Shown here piece after piece: positions 9,255-16,548 of a DNA stretch of 64,000 bases. A program made the position numbers and the translations under genes. Under the pieces are notes generated by a model. That model worked only from the letters and a program-made list of their open reading frames with translations. It was not told the DNA's origin and ran no database searches. The DNA is from Nitrobacteraceae bacterium AZCC 1564 (GTDB lineage: Bacteria > Pseudomonadota > Alphaproteobacteria > Rhizobiales > Xanthobacteraceae), in NCBI GenBank assembly GCA_036924835.1, contig JBAGRR010000001.1, forward strand, positions 5,099,001 through 5,163,000, given 5' to 3'. Each line of letters starts with the position of its first letter. The first letter of the stretch is position 1.

Positions 9255-9401
9255 ATGTACGCGATTGATGAGGAGCCCGATGATCTGACGGCGGTCTTTC
9301 TTTTCGCTGCTCTTGGCTTTGTGCTTTCACTAGCAGTCATACGCATGGTGCCCGAGGAGGCCCTGAGCTGGATGATTGCGCTGGAAGTGATGGGACATTG
9401 A
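9255..9401 (+). CDS. short single-span membrane protein
   Basis: The 48-residue product is acidic at the N-terminus (MYAIDEEPDDL), has one clear transmembrane helix (AVFLFAALGFVLSLAVI) and a short C-terminal tail. GGAGG lies six bases before the ATG, which is why I prefer it to an in-frame ATG at 9222. No function can be assigned. It directly precedes the first four-hairpin array. Confidence 0.5.
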   Translation: MYAIDEEPDDLTAVFLFAALGFVLSLAVIRMVPEEALSWMIALEVMGH

Positions 9402-9414
9402 CGGGGGAGGTTCG

Positions 9415-9757
9415 CTAGTGTCCCGATTCCGAAGTTCGCATTATTCCGCTGCACCTTCGTTTGCGAACTTCGGAATCGAAGGACGCTAGCAAGTTATCGA
9501 TCTAGTGGTCCGATTCTAACATTCGCATCCCGTTTCAGCAGGCACCTCCTGCGAATCTTAGAATCAAAGGACCACTAGCAAATATAAGTTTCTAGTGTCC
9601 CGTCTCCGAATAACCGACGCATTTGCGGCGCCCTCGCACGGTTATTCGGAGACGAAAGGACACTAGCAAAATCAAAATGCTAGTGTGGCTTAGGTTCAGA
9701 AGTCCGCATTCCAGACTCGCCGCACGAATGACGCGGACTTCTGAACCACCACACGAG
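9415..9757. repeat. four-hairpin array 1
   Basis: Four different hairpins lie in tandem at 9415-9489, 9502-9578, 9592-9666 and 9680-9757, start-to-start 87, 90 and 88 bp. Each opens with CTAGTG plus 3-4 bases and closes with the complement ending in CTAG (GAG in the last). Each has its own stem: CCGAAGTTCGCA, TCTAACATTCGCAT, CTCCGAATAACCG and GGTTCAGAAGTCCGC. Linkers are 12-13 nt, AT-rich and begin CAAG or CAAA. The third hairpin is almost identical to 52152-52226. The array lies between the short membrane protein and the phasin gene. Confidence 0.85.
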
Positions 9758-9807
9758 TCGTCGCAGTGCCAGGCGAGATGCCAGCACCACACTAAAAATG
9801 TCGCGAG

Positions 9808-9871
9808 GAATTGCGAAAACGCCACCGCGATCGGTTCGGCCGATACGGGGCTGAAGGGCATTATGGGGTAG
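9808..9871 (+). repeat. copy of the AIGSAYTGLKGI module
   Basis: This copy reads NATAIGSADTGLKGIMG followed by a stop at the end. Similar 50-60 bp segments lie at 3901-3955, 15742-15801 and 43519-43562. The conserved peptide suggests the 3' end of a once-coding sequence that has been copied with intergenic DNA. Confidence 0.5.
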
Positions 9872-9997
9872 GGGAGATTGTCGGCCCGCTTTTCGCGCTC
9901 GTATTCTCCTGCAAAACGCCGACGCGGCCAAGATCGTCGACCCAGCAAGAACTCTCCGATGCGATGCCGGTCGCAACGCCCTTTCGATGTAAATATC

Positions 9998-10399
9998 TCA
10001 GGCAGCCCGACTGACGTCTGCGGATGCATCCGCGGTTTTTTGCACGGCGCGCCCCGTTTCTTCCACGACGCCTTGCGAAATCCGCATCATGCGCCGGGCT
10101 TCCTCGCCGTATTGCGCAAACGCATCTTCCCAAAACTTGGCGTAAGCGTGCTGTATCTCCGGCAAGGTCTTGCAATCGCGAAGCGTGTCGAGAAGCTGCC
10201 GATTTTGATCCACACGCACCGCAACGAATTCGGTCCATTCCTTACAGAAATCCTGCATCGTTGCGCTCAGCATCGAATTTATCTTGGCTGTGTCCGATAG
10301 CATGTTTCCGTTCATCTCGCTCACGCGTGCGAAATCAAAGAACGGCAGGGAAATCGCCGTCTTATAGGACGAGCTTTCATGGCTTGAAGGATTTGTCAT
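9998..10399 (-). CDS. phasin-family protein
   Basis: The 133-residue, wholly helical, amphipathic protein resembles phasins, which coat polyhydroxyalkanoate granules. Visible features are the SATMQDFCKEWTEFVAVRVDQN segment and a long helix (YAKFWEDAFAQYGEEARRMMRI) rich in charged heptads, ending with a low-complexity Ala/Asp tail. GAAGGT lies before the ATG. The 5' end is duplicated in degenerate form at about 3955-4022. No granule synthase is adjacent, although an alpha/beta hydrolase with PHA-synthase flavour is at 39.3 kb. Confidence 0.75.
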   Translation of the reverse strand: MTNPSSHESSSYKTAISLPFFDFARVSEMNGNMLSDTAKINSMLSATMQDFCKEWTEFVAVRVDQNRQLLDTLRDCKTLPEIQHAYAKFWEDAFAQYGEEARRMMRISQGVVEETGRAVQKTADASADVSRAA

Positions 10400-10519
10400 T
10401 TTGTGACCTTCATTTTGCTAGAGCAGAACAAGAACCTGCAACAAGGTCATTCAAGCATCACCACATGGCGGTTGGGCGATGTTTGCTTCAACGCAGGCCA
10501 AGCGGCTGCGGTTCCGGTG

Positions 10520-10696
10520 CTAGTGAAGTGGATTTGACGTTCGCACCCTGCGTGCAGCGAGGTTGTCATGCGACCGTCAAATCCTAAAGCTCCACTCAAT
10601 CATAGATTTGCTAGTGTCCTTTCGAATCCGAAGTTCGCAACATTCACAAGAGGTGCCTGCCGAAACGGGATACGAAGGTTCAGATCGGACCACTAG
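10520..10696. repeat. degenerate two-hairpin array
   Basis: The first hairpin has stem GATTTGACGTTCGCA answered by CGACCGTCAAATC and closes with CTCCACT. The second opens CTAGTGTCC and closes GGACCACTAG, so its two ends belong to different subclasses and no longer pair fully, as if two elements had recombined. Confidence 0.6.
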
Positions 10697-10827
10697 GTAA
10701 TCCGTTCGGGTTGGAAGGAGCTGAGGGGGCTGCTTATCTTCCTAAATTATCGACGCTGCCGGGAATGACAATCGACGGCCACGAATGAGTCCCATCGACG
10801 AGGGCGCGATTCCCACAGAACGCGCAT

Positions 10828-10869
10828 GATCAAGCAGACGAAGACCGCCGCAAATTCCTGGCCTCGTGA
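10828..10869 (+). pseudogene. 5' remnant of an RRKFLASC-type small protein gene
   Basis: The 38 bp from 10828 matches 4200-4237 with two differences, translating as DQADEDRRKFLAS before a TGA. It lies 12 bp upstream of the VOC gene at 10882, whose ribosome site GAGGGAG begins in the remnant's stop codon. Confidence 0.6.
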
Positions 10870-10881
10870 GGGAGAACGCTC

Positions 10882-11253
10882 ATGACGATCACACTCAACC
10901 ACACCATCGTTTGGACACGCGACAAGGTGGGCGCCGCTCGCTTCTTCGCGGAGATCTTTGGGTTACCCTTCGAGGGGCCAGGCGATCACTTTGCGCCGGT
11001 GCGCGTCAACGACACACTGACGCTGGACTTCGCTGACGCGAAGGGTGCTGTCGCAGGCCAGCATTATGCATTTCACGTCAGCGACGTCGAATTCGACGCG
11101 ATCCTCCAGCGCGTCAAAGACGCTGGGCTCACCTTCGGAAGCGGGCCCTTCAGCCTTGAAGACGGGAAGCTCAACGATTGGAATGGCGGCCGCGGTTTCT
11201 ATTACAAGGACCACGACGGCCACGTTATCGAACTGATGACCGTGCCTCAGTAA
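10882..11253 (+). CDS. VOC-family protein
   Basis: The 123-residue single-module protein begins with LNHTIVWTRDKVGAARFFAEIFGL, has FAPVRVNDTLTLDF, then YAFHVSDVEFDAIL, and ends in FYYKDHDGHVIELM. The terminal Glu is at the usual metal-ligand position, and His 6 is a likely second ligand. The family includes glyoxalases, dioxygenases and antibiotic-binding proteins; the function here is open. GAGGGAG lies nine bases before the ATG. A small unknown gene follows after 43 bp. Confidence 0.8.
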   Translation: MTITLNHTIVWTRDKVGAARFFAEIFGLPFEGPGDHFAPVRVNDTLTLDFADAKGAVAGQHYAFHVSDVEFDAILQRVKDAGLTFGSGPFSLEDGKLNDWNGGRGFYYKDHDGHVIELMTVPQ

Positions 11254-11296
11254 GCTTCATGGCAAACGAACTGAACCGATTGCGGTGAGGTCTACT

Positions 11297-11593
11297 GTGA
11301 TCAAAGTCGAGCGAGTCGGCGATGGCGATCCACTTGAATTCGAGGTGATCGTCCGAGTGGGAAACGGCGAGACGCGCCATCACGTCACTTTGGCGCGGGA
11401 GACTTGCGAGCGCCTGACGATGGGCACGCATACGCCCGAGAATTCGCCCGAGAATTGCATCAAGGCTGCGTTCCAGTTCCTGCTTGAGCGGGAGCCCAAG
11501 GAGTCGATCCTTCGGTCTTTCGACATCACGGTGATCTCCCGTTATTTTCCAGAATTCGAACGCGAGCTGCCGCGGTATCTCTCCCAATTCTGA
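11297..11593 (+). CDS. conserved-looking small protein, function unknown
   Basis: The 98-residue acidic cytoplasmic protein starts at GTG 11297, six bases after TGAGG; GTG 11285 is an alternative. It contains FEVIVRVGNGETRHHVTLARETCERL and ends FPEFERELPRYLSQF. Mixed beta then alpha character suggests a small folded domain, but I do not recognise a family. It lies downstream of the VOC gene and converges on the large membrane gene. Confidence 0.6.
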   Translation: MIKVERVGDGDPLEFEVIVRVGNGETRHHVTLARETCERLTMGTHTPENSPENCIKAAFQFLLEREPKESILRSFDITVISRYFPEFERELPRYLSQF

Positions 11594-11695
11594 TCTGCCC
11601 GCCAATCCGGGGTCGGCAGTTGCAAGGGAAGGGGCGTGCGCATCGCCTGCCATCGCCCCTCAAATCGTCACCTCGCCGCCGCGCCGCCCGATGTC

Positions 11696-14296
11696 CTATA
11701 CATTCGTGGGCTCGCTCGGATGCAGAGACCATAGAGCAGTGCGGCTGGATGGCGCGCCGGCGCGCACCAACAACACCCCGGGAGCGGCGATCAGGAGGTA
11801 GCATACGGCTCCGATCCTAAGCGTCGTATCGATACTGAAGGCAATGCTGGTGACCACGGCGACACTCGCGGCCATAACGCCTGCAGCGCCGTTGATGCCC
11901 CAGAACCACGGTGTGGGGCGCGTGCTGATCGCCGAGACCAATCGCATGCCGGTCGGAAATCCAAACCCCATCAGGAAGCCTGCCGGGGCCAGGACAAGAA
12001 CACAGAAGCTGGCGCGAACGAGAAGATTCGCTCCATCGAAGTCGACCAGCAGCGCGGGCAGCCAGAACGGCAACGCAAACAGGTAAGCGGTCGTCGCCAC
12101 GCTCCAGGCCACAAGCCTGCTGGCTCCGGCAAGTTGCACGCTCTCGGATGCCATGCTGCCGAAGCCCGTCCAGAGAATGAGGCTGAACAGAACGACACTC
12201 AGCGCGTAGGCGGGATGACCGAGGAAGACGCTCATTCGCTGCAGGAGAGCGATCTCGATCATCATGAAGCCCACCCCGATCAGGGCGAAATAGATGGTGC
12301 CGCCGATGGCCAACTGCCAGCCGGCTTCTCTGACCGTTGACCGCAACGGAACGACGATCGTCGCGGCGACGAGCGCGACCGAAATCAGAACGAGCATGGC
12401 GAGAGTCAACGTCGCAATGAGGTTTCCGGCGAACACCCCGGTGTGAGTGAAATGCGAGAACACGTTCGGATCGAACAGGGTGGCGAATCTCAACTGATTA
12501 AAAAAGAAGGGGCGCGCATCGGTCGGCGGCGTGAGGTCGAGATAGAAGCCGGTCGTTGCCTGGTCGAGCGTGCGACGGTCAGGAGCACTGACGATCCTCT
12601 CCAGTATGGTGGAGGGCGCCGCCGTGTCGGGGCTTAATAGCACCGTGAATTCATTGGCAGTGGCGGCATCCTTGAGCGCCGCGAGCGCCGCCGCAGAGAA
12701 TGGCGACTTCATCACGATCAGTGTTGCCACGTTCCCTGCCGTGGCGAGAAACAGGTGGCGCCTGGGCTCGGCCGCGCCGTTGGCAAGAAGTGATGCGACG
12801 CCAAGGCTGACCAATCGCCCGGTCTCGTTCACTTCACCGGGCGCGTACCAGCGGCTCACCGTGAATAGGCCGCCTGGGTTCAGCCGACCGAGAAAACGTT
12901 GCCAGGCCTCGACGGTGTAAAGACCGTTCTCCGTGAGAGTGAAGGCGCCGGCGCCCGTCGCCGCCCAGGTATCGATCAGGCTCATCTGGATGATATCGAA
13001 AGAGCGGCGGGTGCGTGCAAACCAGCTTCGCGCCTCGTCGACCTCGAACTTCACCCCATCCAAGGCCGCGATCGCCGTATAGCTGGAAAACCGGCGCGCC
13101 AGGATGTCGATGATGATCGGATTGATCTCGACGCCCGTCACATCGCTCAGGCCGAAGAGGCGTTGCGACAGGACGTCCCGACCGCCACCGACACCGATCA
13201 CGGCGCCGGTCTTCAGGTCCGGAACGGCGTAGGCAAGGTTGGTCACGTCATAGCGCAGGAACCCCAGCCTCGCGAGGTCTCCATCGAAGCGGTACAGGAC
13301 AGTGCCGGCACCGCCGTCGATATTCAGCGCTCGCTGCTCAATGGTCGAGCGCGGCAGGCGCGGAGAGGCGCCAAACATCGCCGGCGGGACCGTTTCGCTC
13401 TGCCTGAGGGTGATGCGGGAAAATGAGTTCCAGCGATCATAGGCAAGATCGGCTGACGACTCCAAGTGATCCTTGATGATTGTCGGTCGAACGCCATAGG
13501 TCGTGAGCGCGTTGGCAATCGCAAAGAGCAGGCACCCTGTGACGATGTTTCGGCGGTAGCGAAAGAGCTTGGACCCGAGCGACGTGGCTTCGGGCGGGGT
13601 GCCGAGTCCGGAGCCGGCGAACCCAAGCGCCGCGAGCCCGATCAGCGCGCCGACCCACAAGACCGCGGATGGCCCGCTCGTTACATTCAAGAGCACGACG
13701 ACACCGATGCACCCAGCGGCCGCTCCGATCAGATCCGCTCCGTAGACTTTTCCGATCGGGTAGGGGCTGCGCGTCAGCGCAAGGCTCACGACAATGCCCG
13801 AAAAGAAAAACGGAACGGCGAGACAGAGCGCGAATTCCGCCCAGGCGACCAGAGAGGTGACCGACGGCGAGGCGCCTGTCACCAACGTCAGTTGCACGAG
13901 GATGGCAAGATTAGTCGTTAACGCGAAGGCCAGCGCCGCCACGGCCAGATCGTAGGACAGCCGCTCCGGCCTGAACCTCTCGCTATGCAAATAGACAAAG
14001 ACTGCGCCCGCGGTGAGGCCGAACATGGCAATGCTGATGACGAAGAAGGCCAGGTAGTACCAGGAGATAACGGAAATGATTCTGGTCTCGATGATCTGCA
14101 GCATCAGCGTCGCTGCCGTCACGAGGCCAAGAGCCACATAGAACCGGAATCTTTGGCCGGTTTCTTTCCGCGCTTTCGGTTGACGGATACGCCCTGCCGG
14201 CAGGCCGTCTTGGCTTTCGTCTCGGCGTTGTGCCGGCGCCCCCGCTACAGCAAGCGCTGCCAGCGAGAGCGCCAAGAGCGCAGGAGAAATTCTCAT
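11696..14296 (-). CDS. membrane-fused spermidine-synthase-like protein
   Basis: The 866-residue protein starts with a signal-like segment, then about eight transmembrane helices (from FYVALGLVTAATLMLQIIETRI to about residue 270). A soluble class I methyltransferase-fold domain follows, with GAVIGVGGGRDVLSQRL (nucleotide-binding loop) and VTGVEINPIIIDILA, then IIQMSLIDTWAATGAGAFTLTENGLYTVEAW. A second membrane block closes the protein. This is the arrangement of the fused MFS/spermidine-synthase family; the usual putrescine-binding Asp pair is not obvious, so polyamine synthesis is doubtful. ATG 14296 is chosen because GGAGGG lies 10 nt upstream. Confidence 0.78.
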   Translation of the reverse strand: MRISPALLALSLAALAVAGAPAQRRDESQDGLPAGRIRQPKARKETGQRFRFYVALGLVTAATLMLQIIETRIISVISWYYLAFFVISIAMFGLTAGAVFVYLHSERFRPERLSYDLAVAALAFALTTNLAILVQLTLVTGASPSVTSLVAWAEFALCLAVPFFFSGIVVSLALTRSPYPIGKVYGADLIGAAAGCIGVVVLLNVTSGPSAVLWVGALIGLAALGFAGSGLGTPPEATSLGSKLFRYRRNIVTGCLLFAIANALTTYGVRPTIIKDHLESSADLAYDRWNSFSRITLRQSETVPPAMFGASPRLPRSTIEQRALNIDGGAGTVLYRFDGDLARLGFLRYDVTNLAYAVPDLKTGAVIGVGGGRDVLSQRLFGLSDVTGVEINPIIIDILARRFSSYTAIAALDGVKFEVDEARSWFARTRRSFDIIQMSLIDTWAATGAGAFTLTENGLYTVEAWQRFLGRLNPGGLFTVSRWYAPGEVNETGRLVSLGVASLLANGAAEPRRHLFLATAGNVATLIVMKSPFSAAALAALKDAATANEFTVLLSPDTAAPSTILERIVSAPDRRTLDQATTGFYLDLTPPTDARPFFFNQLRFATLFDPNVFSHFTHTGVFAGNLIATLTLAMLVLISVALVAATIVVPLRSTVREAGWQLAIGGTIYFALIGVGFMMIEIALLQRMSVFLGHPAYALSVVLFSLILWTGFGSMASESVQLAGASRLVAWSVATTAYLFALPFWLPALLVDFDGANLLVRASFCVLVLAPAGFLMGFGFPTGMRLVSAISTRPTPWFWGINGAAGVMAASVAVVTSIAFSIDTTLRIGAVCYLLIAAPGVLLVRAGAPSSRTALWSLHPSEPTNV

Positions 14297-14530
14297 GGCT
14301 CTCAAGCCCTCCGGGGAAGTAGCCGAAGCCAGACTGCGCTTTCTGTCTGAAGGCGAAGATCAGCGCGCCACCGAGCGCTCGCGAGGCGCTGAACCCCCGG
14401 CAAAATCTGCGGGCACCGCAATTCGTCCGCCCGCCACGCCACATTCAACGGCCGGGACTAGCCGGCGTCAAATCAGTCATTCGGGTGCTATTGTCCTGAA
14501 TCCAAAGTCCGACTTTGGCGGTGCCCTATC

Positions 14531-15100
14531 TCAGGTGAATACTTTGCGGCGAGGGCGAATGCTGGACGGCGAGCGTCCATAGAGCTCGCGAAATGTGGCG
14601 TTGAACCGGCGCACGCTGCCAAAGCCGGCCCGATAGGCAATCTGGGCCAACGGTTCATTCGTCTCGTCAATCAGGCGCTTCGCCCGCTGGACACGCCTGG
14701 TCTTTGCGACCTGCTGCGGGCTGGCCCCGATGTGCCGCTCGAACAGGCGCGCAAGGTGGCGCGAACTGACCCCGAGCCGATCGGCCAGTGCAGCAACCGA
14801 ACCGTCATCCAACGCACCACCATCGATCAATTTCAAGGCGCACGCGACAGTTGAGCGCGTGCCATTCCAGGCAGCGCAGAAGGGCGCGGTCTCCGGACGG
14901 CAACGCAGGCAAGGCCGGTATCCTGCAGCCTCGGCCGCTGCCGCAGTTGGATAGTAGGCCACGTTACGGGTCAACGGCTGCTTCACTGGGCAAACTGGGC
15001 GGCAGTAGATTCGCGTGGTCTTCACGGCCGTGAAGAAGTGGCCGTCATAGCGCGGATCGCGCCGCAAGCGCGCGGTGTTGCATACCTCAAAACTGAGCAT
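14531..15100 (-). CDS. Ada-type methylphosphotriester sensor with AraC HTH
   Basis: The 189-residue protein has the Ada zinc domain (residues 1-75: RDPRYDGHFFTAVKTTRIYCRPVCPVK and YRPCLRCRPE), in which four Cys hold zinc and one accepts methyl groups from DNA phosphotriesters. An AraC helix-turn-helix pair follows (SVAALADRLGVSSRHLARLF; LAQIAYRAGFGSVRRFNATF). It ends 16 residues after the HTH, so there is no AlkA glycosylase or Ogt methyltransferase domain, as in the AdaA type. Its opening resembles the Ada-AlkA fusions, so it may be a shortened relative. Role: inducing alkylation-damage repair. Confidence 0.85.
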   Translation of the reverse strand: MLSFEVCNTARLRRDPRYDGHFFTAVKTTRIYCRPVCPVKQPLTRNVAYYPTAAAAEAAGYRPCLRCRPETAPFCAAWNGTRSTVACALKLIDGGALDDGSVAALADRLGVSSRHLARLFERHIGASPQQVAKTRRVQRAKRLIDETNEPLAQIAYRAGFGSVRRFNATFRELYGRSPSSIRPRRKVFT

Positions 15101-15229
15101 GACTCATTTTAGCGTAGGCTGCGGCCCGAAGAACAGCCGTGAGATGATCAGGTCCGATTCCGGCCAGCGATGTCGGTGCGCCCTTCTTATAGAGGAAGAC
15201 CATATCCGCTGAACACTTAGAGACGCAAA

Positions 15230-15649
15230 ATGAACAGCACGAAGCCTAAAGAGATTGTCATCAACGCCTGGAAGACCTTCAAAACCCGTGATGCCAAGTT
15301 GATCGCGGAGCTGTTTACTCCCGATGCTGAATGGATCGCACCGGCCGGAAATGCCACGGCGGTCGCTCTCAAGCACACCGACCACATGGTTGGACCGGAC
15401 CAAATCGCACACTTTATCGCCTCGGAAATGCATCATCTGTTCACGAACGTCGACATCTCGTTTCTAGGCATTCATGCCGATGGCGATACGGTGGTCGTCG
15501 AGGAGCGGATGCGAGCCACTCTTCCCGGAGGCAAGCCCTACGAGAATGACTATTGCTTCGTCTTTGTCCTGTCGGGCGACCGCATCAAGCTGGTTCGCGA
15601 ATACATGGACACCCGGAAAGGCTGGCGGATGATTTTCGAGCCGCTTTAA
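15230..15649 (+). CDS. SnoaL-like (NTF2 fold) protein
   Basis: The 139-residue protein has the cone-shaped NTF2/SnoaL layout: KEIVINAWKTFKTRDAKLIAELFTPDAEWIAP at the start and VEERMRATLPGGKPYENDYCFVFVLSGDRIKLVREYMDTR at the end. Such proteins are isomerases, hydrolases or ligand binders; no catalytic Asp/His pair can be assigned confidently. It is divergent from the Ada-type gene. Confidence 0.8.
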   Translation: MNSTKPKEIVINAWKTFKTRDAKLIAELFTPDAEWIAPAGNATAVALKHTDHMVGPDQIAHFIASEMHHLFTNVDISFLGIHADGDTVVVEERMRATLPGGKPYENDYCFVFVLSGDRIKLVREYMDTRKGWRMIFEPL

Positions 15650-16006
15650 AGACAGCTTTGGATCAAAAGCAGGCTTCAGCACCTGGATACGTTAATCGGT
15701 CCACCCCAACGTCCGACGTGCCAGCGTCGCATTGGGATTGTCGGCGAGAAATTGCGAAAACGCCGCCGCCATCGGCGCGGTCTATACGGGGTGGCATTGG
15801 AGGACACTAGCAACTCCATGAAGCTAGTGCGCTTTTTGGATTTGACGTTCGTACTGAGGACGCGCCGCAATGCTGGTACGACCGTCAAAACCAGCGCACT
15901 CGGCGCAATCGGCCGTAAAGTTTGGTCATGCGGCATAGGCGCGGATCGCCAAATGACGTACAATTGGACGTGCCTCACGTAGAACCATTACGCCGAGGAG
16001 GTGGCC
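15650..16006. other. repeat-bearing gap
   Basis: It holds a degenerate AIGSAYTGLKGI module (15742-15801) running directly into the right end of a lost hairpin (GGACACTAG, 15802-15810), a 13 nt linker starting CAA, and a full hairpin at 15824-15902. No gene is seen until the GYD protein. Confidence 0.55.
15800..15902. repeat. CTAG hairpin with half partner
   Basis: The hairpin opens CTAGTGCGC and closes GCGCACTCG, with stem TTTTGGATTTGACGTTCGTAC against GGTACGACCGTCAAAACC. The preceding half element and 13 nt linker keep the array geometry, so this is a truncated array. Confidence 0.6.
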
Positions 16007-16291
16007 ATGAAATATGTGCTGCTCGGAAATTTGAGCCCGGAGTGGGCCAGCAAGCAGTCGGATCGGATCGCCAAGGCCAAGAAGAAACTCGACCAACTTG
16101 GCATCAAGATTGAGTCAATCCACTATACGCAAGGCTATTACGATTTCGTCGACATCGTCGATGCCCCCAAACCGGACGCGCTCCTTGCATTTTCCATCTG
16201 GTACTCGACCCACGGTCTCGGCCGGATCCAGAGCATGCCGGCGTTCGAAGCAAAAGAGTTCGAAACCGCGATCAAGCACGCCGCAAGCTGA
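16007..16291 (+). CDS. GYD-domain protein
   Basis: The 94-residue protein matches the small GYD family: MKYVLLGNLSPEW at the start and YTQGYYDFVDIVDAPKPDALLAF with the family's G-Y-[YF]-D core. It has a dimeric alpha/beta-barrel-like fold and no known reaction. GAGGAGG lies seven bases before ATG 16007, which decides the start. Confidence 0.8.
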   Translation: MKYVLLGNLSPEWASKQSDRIAKAKKKLDQLGIKIESIHYTQGYYDFVDIVDAPKPDALLAFSIWYSTHGLGRIQSMPAFEAKEFETAIKHAAS

Positions 16292-16548
16292 GCAAGGTCA
16301 AGTCAACCGTTCGGACGGGCACTGACGGGTTTGGGATGTGGAGTGATCTCCGGGTGAAGGCGTTCCCTGGTCGCCGAGGCTTCTGCGTGTGAGGGTGCTC
16401 CACGCCGCCGGGAAACGAGATAGCCGCTGCATTAACGCGCAGCCATCCCGCCAGCTTACGAAGCCTGGGTATCGATCCCAACTGCACGCCGCGTGGACGC
16501 GTGTTCCGGGATTGGCCCTTTGCGACTCTCATATCAGAACGAGGGCAC

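Larger units (their letters stand above)
10400..10881. other. gap with a degenerate hairpin pair and a gene remnant
   Basis: It contains two decayed hairpins at 10520-10596 and 10611-10696 separated by 14 nt (CAATCATAGATTTG), so they keep the ~90 bp array pitch. At 10828-10869 it carries a remnant reading DQADEDRRKFLAS followed by a stop, matching the start of the gene at 4174 (4200-4237). No intact gene is seen. Confidence 0.6.

Noticed and set aside
9415..9757. CRISPR array
   Set aside because: The units are palindromes with differing sequences and similar 12-14 nt linkers, not identical repeats with unique spacers, and no cas gene is present.
9415..9757. Classical MITE family
   Set aside because: MITE ends are constant and flanked by target duplications; here ends vary with compensation and hairpins come in fixed groups. 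A mobile origin is not excluded, but a simple MITE label does not fit.
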